This document shows, piece after piece, positions 58,241 through 64,000 of a stretch of DNA of 64,000 bases (positions are counted from its first letter, which is position 1; each line of letters starts with the position of its first letter). The notes under the pieces are model-generated. The model was not told the DNA's origin, made no database searches, and saw nothing but the letters and a program-made list of their open reading frames with translations. Source of the stretch: Rheinheimera soli (GTDB taxonomy: Bacteria > Pseudomonadota > Gammaproteobacteria > Enterobacterales > Alteromonadaceae); the NCBI RefSeq assembly GCF_021290985.1, contig NZ_JAJOYU010000010.1:1-64000 (forward strand), given 5' to 3'. The position numbers and the translations under genes are program-made.

Positions 58241-58265
58241 GCCGCTTTTTTAGCGGCTTTGTTTT
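58241..58265 (+). terminator. Intrinsic terminator after the lipoprotein pair
   Basis: GCCGCT (58241-58246) pairs with AGCGGC (58252-58257) and is followed by TTTGTTTTT. Confidence 0.7.
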
Positions 58266-58289
58266 TGGCAAAGATTGCTTTGAACAGTT

Positions 58290-58544
58290 GTAGGTTGTAC
58301 TCGACGCGAAGCGGCAGTACAACAATGAGGCTGTCGGCAGTAAATACATTAAGGCTATGAACTCAAAGCATTTCGCCGCTGGCGAGATACTTTCTTTTGC
58401 TTTGCCAAAAGACAAGTATCCAAAGCTAGAAAGTGCAGGAAGCACTTTCTAACAGCCGAAGGCTGGCCCGCAGGGGGAATTACAGGGAGGTAATTCATAA
58501 AAGGCGACCCTAGGTCGCAGCGACAACGCTTGCGTTGAACAGCT
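58290..58544. repeat. Hairpin-rich intergenic repeat, copy B
   Basis: It repeats the copy A blocks in the same order: GTAGGTTGTACTCGACGC, the GAGATACTTTC hairpin, GAAAGTGCAGGAAGCACTTTC and AAGGCGACCC with AGGTCGCAGCGACAACG. It joins directly to copy C. Confidence 0.75.
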
Positions 58545-58852
58545 GTAGGTTGTACTCGACGCACAGCGGCAGTACAACAATGAAGCTCGCATTAATGACT
58601 AATGTAGAATTTTGAACTCAAAGCGTTTCGCCGCTGGCGAGATACTTTGCTTTTGCTTCGCCAAAAGAAAGTATCCAAAGAAAAGGCGACCCCAGGTCGC
58701 AGCGAAAGCCCGGCCCAAAATCGTGCGTCCAAGGCTGCTGGGTAACTCGCTCGTCGCTACCGCTCCTCACTCAGACACTCCCAGCCTTAAAACCTTGGCC
58801 ACCCAATTTTGTCCGGCTCGCGCCCCAATGGGGATTTGGTGCCAGTAGTTGG
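58545..58852. repeat. Hairpin-rich intergenic repeat, copy C (rearranged)
   Basis: It begins with the same GTAGGTTGTACTCGACGC block and hairpin as A and B, lacks the GCAGGAAGC block, and replaces the middle with a different GC-rich segment (58705-58830) before ending GGTGCCAGTAGTTGG as copy A does. From 58853 to 58990 the sequence turns AT-rich and shows no further feature. Confidence 0.7.
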
Positions 58853-58990
58853 TATAGTAGACGCTAATTAGCCGCAAAGAGCGAAAAACGGACATCTGAT
58901 TATCCATAAAATGGTAAATCACCTATAGACGAACTGAGGTAATGAACTGCTGTTTGTTTGGTGGTATTTTACCTGTAATAGGATATTCAT

Positions 58991-60094
58991 TTGAGTGTTA
59001 GTGAAATGAAAAACGTTGTTATTGATGAAAAAATTACAAAGTTTAGAAATTTAGTAAATTCTAATTCAAACTTCGTTTTCAACACTTATAGAGATAAGAA
59101 TGGCAAAAACCATTGGAATCTTATTTGCTCCTGCATGGATTGGCTTACTGTCTCGATCAGGTACTTAATGAATGCACCTGATCTAGACAAGAACATTGAT
59201 GTTCGTGTGATGCAGATGTTCTCGCTCATATCTTCCATTGACCTTGTATCTGAGTCAATAACTCAGCTGCATCGTGTCTTTATAAATCCAAGTACAATTC
59301 CATTTGCAGGCGAGAAAAAGTGCTTCGGTAATCGCACCTTCGTTAATGAGGATGATAACAGCTACTTCAAGACTATAAGAGCTTCGTTTGGTGCTCATCC
59401 TGTTAATCTGAATCAATCCAATTCCAAGCGTTTCGCAAGTTGGCCGTTCGACAGTCATATGAAGAGTGGGGAACTGACTGTTCATTTATACAGCAATGAA
59501 GTCGGTGAGGAAGATTTAGTTATGAACCTTAACTCGAACGAATTAATTGCATTTCTTAATATTAGATACAATTACCTCGATGTAATTTCGGACAAAATCA
59601 AAAGCATTTACACAGATTTCCAAGACAACCTTTCAAAACAGCGGATTCAGACTAGCACCGAACCTATTGAACAGTTGCATATTCTACGAGCGGAGTCAGA
59701 AAAGAGGTTAGATAACGATTACTACAATAGTGAGATTAACGATCTTATTATGATTTTTGAAGCGGAAATACCTCAACCTGAACTTGTGCCATTAGCTGAT
59801 AAATACAAGAGATCTCTCGAGCCACTTATTGAAGAGATCAGAACCAATCTGCAAGCAATGAATATTATAGATCTGGAGAACTCCCCATCACTATCAAATA
59901 GGTCCGAACTGAGTCGTAAACTAAGCTATGAGATAGGGAAATTTTACACTTGGATTCACGGTGATGAATACGACCCACTTATTCACTACTACTTAGAAAG
60001 ATTTAACAATGAGACAAATTTTAAATTCAACTTTAATATTAATGATTCATGTAACTTACTGTTTCTCAAGTTGATGCTCATGTTACATGCGTAG
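58991..60094 (+). CDS. AT-rich gene, unknown protein with HEPN-like R-x5-H motif
   Basis: A 367-aa cytoplasmic protein, clearly lower in GC and different in codon use from its neighbours, so probably acquired. TTG 58991 follows AGGAT at a suitable distance; ATG 59006 is the alternative. A mostly helical N-terminal half includes R130-ASFGA-H136, which fits the R-x4-6-H catalytic pattern of HEPN RNase domains; the second half is helical and acidic. No family is recognised with confidence. The setting beside repeats suggests a defence or toxin role, by inference only. Confidence 0.6.
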   Translation: MSVSEMKNVVIDEKITKFRNLVNSNSNFVFNTYRDKNGKNHWNLICSCMDWLTVSIRYLMNAPDLDKNIDVRVMQMFSLISSIDLVSESITQLHRVFINPSTIPFAGEKKCFGNRTFVNEDDNSYFKTIRASFGAHPVNLNQSNSKRFASWPFDSHMKSGELTVHLYSNEVGEEDLVMNLNSNELIAFLNIRYNYLDVISDKIKSIYTDFQDNLSKQRIQTSTEPIEQLHILRAESEKRLDNDYYNSEINDLIMIFEAEIPQPELVPLADKYKRSLEPLIEEIRTNLQAMNIIDLENSPSLSNRSELSRKLSYEIGKFYTWIHGDEYDPLIHYYLERFNNETNFKFNFNINDSCNLLFLKLMLMLHA

Positions 60095-60330
60095 TCGTAG
60101 TAGCTGAAAACGCAAGCGCAGCGAAGGGTTTTCTGGACAGGAGCCTACATTGACGTATTTACGGCGTATCTGCGTTGTAGTTGACCGCGCCGTTTGAGCC
60201 GAAGCTAGGTGTTCATTGCTACTAACTACACCAAAGCCTGCCCGCCTTAACAACTTATTCACCAAACTAAACCAATACTCTGTGGTCTGCGTATACTATG
60301 GACTATTGATAACAAGCGGCGAGAGCTTTT

Positions 60331-60975
60331 ATGTTAACTGAATCTGCTTTAGTGGTGCGCAGCGCTCTGGAAGCTGCCGGGCTGGAAACGCCTATGCTGG
60401 ATAATGGTCTGTCGAATGACCAGAAAAAACAGCGTTTAACTGAATTAATGACTCAAGTGGTGCATACCCTTGGGCTGGATTTAACAGACGATAGTCTGGC
60501 GGAAACTCCTGCCCGTATTGCCAAAATGTATGTGGATGAAGTGTTTTCTGGTTTGGATTACAGCACTTTTCCGAAGATTTCGATGATCGACAATAAGATG
60601 CGTGCTGAAGAAATGGTCAAGGTGCAAAACATTAGTTTTACCAGCACCTGCGAGCATCATTTTGTCACTATAGATGGCACCGCTACTGTGGCTTATATAC
60701 CGGGCCAGAAGATTATTGGTTTGTCGAAGTTGAACCGTATAGTGCGGTTTTTTGCGCAGCGGCCGCAGGTGCAGGAGCGCTTAACTCAGCAAATTCAGGT
60801 GTCGTTACAAGCTTTGTTGGGCGTAAAAGATGTAGCTGTCAGTATTGATGCTGTGCATTATTGTGTGAAATCCCGTGGTGTGATGGACACCAGTTCCAGC
60901 ACTAAGACTATGGCTTTAGGTGGTGCTTTTAAATCGGACCCGGCAACTCGGTCTGAGTTTTTATCGAAGTTTTAA
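60331..60975 (+). CDS. folE: GTP cyclohydrolase I
   Basis: A 214-aa enzyme that converts GTP to dihydroneopterin triphosphate, the first step of folate and related pterin synthesis. The zinc site is STCEHHF with a later Cys in [18 protein letters not shown] and [11 protein letters not shown] are typical. The 236-bp gap before it (60095-60330) returns to higher GC and holds only a short GAAAAC/GTTTTC stem and presumably the promoter. Confidence 0.97.
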   Translation: MLTESALVVRSALEAAGLETPMLDNGLSNDQKKQRLTELMTQVVHTLGLDLTDDSLAETPARIAKMYVDEVFSGLDYSTFPKISMIDNKMRAEEMVKVQNISFTSTCEHHFVTIDGTATVAYIPGQKIIGLSKLNRIVRFFAQRPQVQERLTQQIQVSLQALLGVKDVAVSIDAVHYCVKSRGVMDTSSSTKTMALGGAFKSDPATRSEFLSKF

Positions 60976-61037
60976 ACTGGTTCAGAAGCTTCCATGCTGG
61001 CACACTGGCAGGCTCTATTCTTACCTGAGACGATACT

Positions 61038-61442
61038 ATGCTGGCCGGTATTCATCATGTGGCGCTGATTTGCAGTGATTATCAGCGCTCAAAACATTTT
61101 TACACTGAAATTCTGGGTTTAAAAGTTCTGGCTGAACATTACAGGGCTGAACGCTTGTCTTACAAACTGGACTTGCAGCTGCCGGATGGTACTCAACTGG
61201 AGTTGTTTTCTTTTCCAAATCCACCGCCCAGGCCCAGCACCCCTGAAGCTCAGGGCTTACGCCATTTAGCTTTTCAGGTGCTGGATGTCGCTCAAGTGGT
61301 GACGCATTTAGAGCAACATGGCATTGCAGTAGAGCCGGTGCGGATAGACCCGTACACAGAGCGGGCTTATACCTTTTTTAAAGACCCTGACGGTTTGCCG
61401 CTGGAACTTTACCAGATACTGCCAGCTGAATTGCTGCGTTAA
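61038..61442 (+). CDS. VOC-family glyoxalase-like protein (YaeR/GloA2 type)
   Basis: A 134-aa vicinal-oxygen-chelate protein: GIHHVALICSDYQRSKHFY with the metal His, QLELFSFPNPPPRPSTPEA, LRHLAFQV, and DPDGLPLELYQ with the metal Glu. It resembles the YaeR/SMU1112c group, whose substrate is unknown. Its last codons lie inside a tandem duplication shared with the converging phosphatase gene. Confidence 0.88.
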   Translation: MLAGIHHVALICSDYQRSKHFYTEILGLKVLAEHYRAERLSYKLDLQLPDGTQLELFSFPNPPPRPSTPEAQGLRHLAFQVLDVAQVVTHLEQHGIAVEPVRIDPYTERAYTFFKDPDGLPLELYQILPAELLR

Positions 61443-61545
61443 AATCAAAGGCTGCTTGCAGCTTTAAATTGCACCGAATGATCAGTATCAGATACTGCCA
61501 GCTGAGTTACGACGTTAAAATCAAAAGCAGGTGCAGCTTTAGGTT
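61414..61545. repeat. Imperfect 76-bp tandem duplication at a convergent gene junction
   Basis: AGATACTGCCAGCTGA starts at 61414 and again at 61490; the following 40-45 bp (CGTTAAAATCAAA, TGCAGCTTT, TTGCAC) also match with one indel. The first copy holds the VOC stop and the phosphatase C-terminus; the second lies within the phosphatase. A related GATACTGCCAGTTGA occurs a third time at 62624, upstream of the same gene. Confidence 0.75.
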
Positions 61546-62593
61546 GCACTGCCAGATAATCAAAGCCCAGAGCAGCCGCTATAGTGGCCGCCATTTGGCC
61601 TTGTTGCCAGCTTTGTGCTGTACGGATTAAACCTGCAGCCGGAATAGCTGGCCCTATAGCTGCCAGCCACACCTGTTCTGAACCAGCAATTTGTGGCACC
61701 GGCCCTTTGTAACCTGGTACAGCTGCGCCCTTTCCATGGGAGCGCCATTGGGCTGCTTCGCCACGGCCGTGATCAGTACTGATCAGTAAAGTAGTTTGGT
61801 CACGGTAATAAGGGTCGTTTTGTAGTTCCTGCCATAAGTCGGCAATAAACTGATCGCTGCGGTGAATAGCAGCCAGATACTGATCGTATTGGCCTAAATG
61901 GGCAAAATCGTCGGCTTCGCCTAAAGCTATATACAGCAATTTCGGTTTATGTAAGCGCATATGCTCCAGCGCAAATTCCTGAGTAAAAACATCCAGCCGC
62001 ACAGTGGCAAAAGGGCTGGGTGTTTTCGCTTGCAACTGGTTCAAATAGTGTTGTTTTTCACTCAATTTACCTTGTTCCGGCATAAAACCGGCATTTACCG
62101 TCAGGCCTGATCGCTCTGTATTCAAAATATAAGGGAATAACTCCCAGGAGCCAAAAGCTGCCACTTTATGCTGCAGCTGGGGTTGTTGATTTAACCATTC
62201 CAATACTGTGACATTGGGGTTGGCAATTTTGTTGTTGCTGCGAATAGCGGGGTCGGCAAAACCGGCCAGTAATTCCTGATAACCAGGATAAGAAATTTGA
62301 TACGAGTTACTGACATTCATACTTGAACCCTGACTGCGGTCGCCCAGGGTTATGCCTTGCTGGTTCACGGTTTGATGCAAAAATGGCATTAAAAGCTCAG
62401 GTTTGCCTGGTATAAACTGACGGATAAGCTCCGGCGTTTTTACCCACTCTGGTTGCTGATACAGTGTTGGGTCCGCTCCGGCAAAGACTTCCTGCCAGCG
62501 CACACCATCTATGCTCACCAGTACTACTTTAGGTTCTGCTTTTACACTAAGCGGCAAAACAACCAACAGCCCTATAAGCCAGTTCAACTTCAT
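61445..62593 (-). CDS. Alkaline-phosphatase-superfamily phosphodiesterase/phosphatase
   Basis: A 382-aa exported metalloenzyme. The signal peptide ends near SVKAE. Metal ligands fit the superfamily: VLVSIDGVRW, LGEADDFAHLGQYDQYL and STDHGRGEAAQWRSHGKG; the nucleophile is likely a Ser/Thr in SYQISYPGYQELL. It resembles periplasmic type I phosphodiesterase/nucleotide-pyrophosphatase-like proteins. Its C-terminus (KAASSL) arises from a local duplication. Confidence 0.8.
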   Translation of the reverse strand: MKLNWLIGLLVVLPLSVKAEPKVVLVSIDGVRWQEVFAGADPTLYQQPEWVKTPELIRQFIPGKPELLMPFLHQTVNQQGITLGDRSQGSSMNVSNSYQISYPGYQELLAGFADPAIRSNNKIANPNVTVLEWLNQQPQLQHKVAAFGSWELFPYILNTERSGLTVNAGFMPEQGKLSEKQHYLNQLQAKTPSPFATVRLDVFTQEFALEHMRLHKPKLLYIALGEADDFAHLGQYDQYLAAIHRSDQFIADLWQELQNDPYYRDQTTLLISTDHGRGEAAQWRSHGKGAAVPGYKGPVPQIAGSEQVWLAAIGPAIPAAGLIRTAQSWQQGQMAATIAAALGFDYLAVQPKAAPAFDFNVVTQLAVSDTDHSVQFKAASSL

Positions 62594-62805
62594 CAGAAAG
62601 CCCCAACAGCAGTGGATTGGGGCCGATACTGCCAGTTGAACATGACAACAAAGCTTAAAACTGATGGCAATTCGGTGACATGATGGTTGGCGACGTTAAA
62701 AAAGCTTGCGCTGGCTGTGATCTGCGCTGAAGATAGCCATCTATAAAAATAGCCGTCTGGAAGTGTATCAGATGGCAAAAAATCCAGATCCCAAGGTGCG
62801 TGTGT

Positions 62806-64000
62806 ATGTCCGATTTTAGTTTTCAGCAGGCCTTTGAATGGCTGAGCTCTGCCATAGCCTCACTAGTGTTTTATGCCATTCCTGTTAATGGTGCTGCTTT
62901 GCCTGTCACTGTGCTCTGGCTGGTGCTGGGCGCTGTGGTTTTTACCTGTTATTTAGGTTTTATCAATATCCGTGGTTTTCGCCATGCCATTCGTGTGTTG
63001 CGGGGCGATTACGCCGATAAAACCGCCAAAGGTGATATTACTCAGTTTCAGGCGTTGTCAGCGGCTTTATCCGGCACAGTGGGCACAGGCAATATTGCTG
63101 GTGTGGCTGTGGCCATTGCTTTGGGTGGGCCAGGCGCTACCTTCTGGATGATAGTGGCTGGCTTTTTGGGCATGACCACCAAGTTTGTTGAATGCACGCT
63201 GGCGGTAAAATACCGGGTGTATAACGCCGATGGTTCGACGTCTGGTGGCCCTATGTATTACATCAAAGCAGCTTTGGATAAATATGGCCTGCCACGGCTG
63301 GGTAGTTTTTTAGCTGCTTTTTTTGCTATTGCCTGTGTGTTTGGCTCTGCTGGTTTTGTGCATGTGAATCAGGGTTTTTCTCAGGTCAAGCTGGTGACAG
63401 GTTTCGATAATGCCTGGGTGTTTGGCCTGGTGTATTCGTTTTTAGTGGGGCTGGTGATAGTGGGTGGTATTAAAAGTATTGCTCGTGTCACCAGTAAATT
63501 AGTGCCTTTGATGTGCGCCATTTATTTGTCGGCTGCTTTTGTCTTTTTGGTTATTCACTTTGATGCTATTCCGGCTGCAATCTGGACTATTTTGCACAGC
63601 GCTTTTGCACCAGAAGCTGCTTATGGTGGTGTGATTGGTGTGATTATTCAGGGCTTTCGCCGCGCTGCTTATTCCAATGAAGCTGGTATAGGTTCATCTC
63701 CTATAGCGCATTCGGCGGCTCGCACTAAAGATCCGGTGTCTGAAGGTTTTGTTGGTTTGCTGGAACCTTTTATCGACACAGTGGTGATTTGTACTATTTC
63801 TGCTCTGGTGATAGTGGTAAGCGGTGTGTATTTGCAGCCAGGTTTAGATGGGGTGCAAATGACCTCTGCAGCTTTTGGCTCTGTGTTTGACTGGTTCCCG
63901 CTGGTGCTGATGGTGGCGCTATTGTTATTTGGCTATTCGACTGTAGTGAGCTGGTCTTTTTATGGCTTAAAGTCCTGGACTTACCTCTTTGGTCACAGCG
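62806..64000 (+). CDS. Sodium:alanine/glycine symporter (AGCS family), 3' end cut by the window
   Basis: A partial gene: ATG 62806 follows AAGGTG by 7 nt and the frame stays open to the window end (398 codons). The product is an inner-membrane amino-acid/cation symporter with many membrane helices. AGCS signatures are GTVGTGNIAGVAVAIALGGPGA, GGPMYYI and the late NEAGIGSSPIAHSAA and YGLKSWTYLFG segments. Usual family length is about 450-550 aa, so most of the protein is present. Confidence 0.92.
   Translation, partial: MSDFSFQQAFEWLSSAIASLVFYAIPVNGAALPVTVLWLVLGAVVFTCYLGFINIRGFRHAIRVLRGDYADKTAKGDITQFQALSAALSGTVGTGNIAGVAVAIALGGPGATFWMIVAGFLGMTTKFVECTLAVKYRVYNADGSTSGGPMYYIKAALDKYGLPRLGSFLAAFFAIACVFGSAGFVHVNQGFSQVKLVTGFDNAWVFGLVYSFLVGLVIVGGIKSIARVTSKLVPLMCAIYLSAAFVFLVIHFDAIPAAIWTILHSAFAPEAAYGGVIGVIIQGFRRAAYSNEAGIGSSPIAHSAARTKDPVSEGFVGLLEPFIDTVVICTISALVIVVSGVYLQPGLDGVQMTSAAFGSVFDWFPLVLMVALLLFGYSTVVSWSFYGLKSWTYLFGHS

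Noticed and set aside
58221-58848. Open frames across repeat copies B and C
   Set aside because: Same reason as copy A; no ribosome sites and no conserved protein.
60095-60330. Possible integron attC-like or attachment site downstream of the AT-rich gene
   Set aside because: No matching R and L boxes and no integrase nearby; only short chance inverted repeats.
1-64000. CRISPR arrays, insertion sequences, prophage genes
   Set aside because: I saw no regularly spaced short repeats, no transposase or integrase, and no phage structural genes on either strand.

Overview
The window is about 64 kb of a chromosome from a gammaproteobacterium of the Alteromonadales/Chromatiales type, most like Rheinheimera or its relatives. 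Three conserved blocks support this: nadB divergent from rpoE-rseA-rseB-rseC followed by lepA-lepB-rnc-era-recO-pdxJ-acpS; barA divergent from rlmD-relA-mazG; and ygfZ divergent from sdhE-ygfX. Protein sequences in these blocks are close to the E. coli and Shewanella families. The assignment rests on recognition, not on a search. Most of the window is dense and of moderate GC, with only a few accessory segments.

Layout. 1-492: an rrn-type terminator, a nested palindrome and an 86-bp direct repeat. 0.5-10 kb: an S9 peptidase; ubiD, a 2Fe-2S ferredoxin and fre; an EAL phosphodiesterase; metC; a VC0807-family membrane protein; a two-subunit bacterioferritin; tRNA-Gly(CCC); and a fumarylacetoacetase-fold hydratase. 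10-20 kb: a CPA2 antiporter, an ECF sigma factor fused to a membrane domain with an alpha/beta hydrolase, ppc, and a TonB-dependent receptor. 20-31 kb: a sialidase-fold protein, an HlyD plus C39-peptidase ABC exporter pair with no precursor beside it, a methylthioribose-kinase-like protein with an altered metal motif, an NlpE-META lipoprotein, and an RND pump. 31-44.7 kb: creA, slyD, ygfZ, sdhE, ygfX, nadB, and the sigma-E and lepA-acpS cluster.

44.7-48.4 kb is the most interesting part. It encodes a split borosin RiPP locus: a tetrapyrrole-methylase-family peptide backbone N-methyltransferase resembling Shewanella SonM, a GNAT acetyltransferase whose start overlaps the methyltransferase stop, a 91-residue SonA-like precursor, and, starting at the base after the precursor stop, a TPR-transmembrane-GGDEF diguanylate cyclase. 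The precursor has a helical recognition domain, a short hydrophobic Cys-containing segment, an acidic Pro-rich linker and a hydrophobic tail. Which segment is the methylated core cannot be settled from sequence.

48.4-56.4 kb: a TonB/TolA-like single-pass protein, barA, rlmD, relA and mazG. 56.4-60.3 kb is an accessory patch with three related copies of a hairpin-rich noncoding repeat, two lipoprotein genes, and an AT-rich gene of foreign character with a HEPN-like R-x5-H motif. 60.3-64 kb: folE, a VOC protein and an alkaline-phosphatase-superfamily enzyme whose convergent 3' ends share an imperfect tandem duplication, and the start of a sodium:alanine symporter gene that runs off the window.
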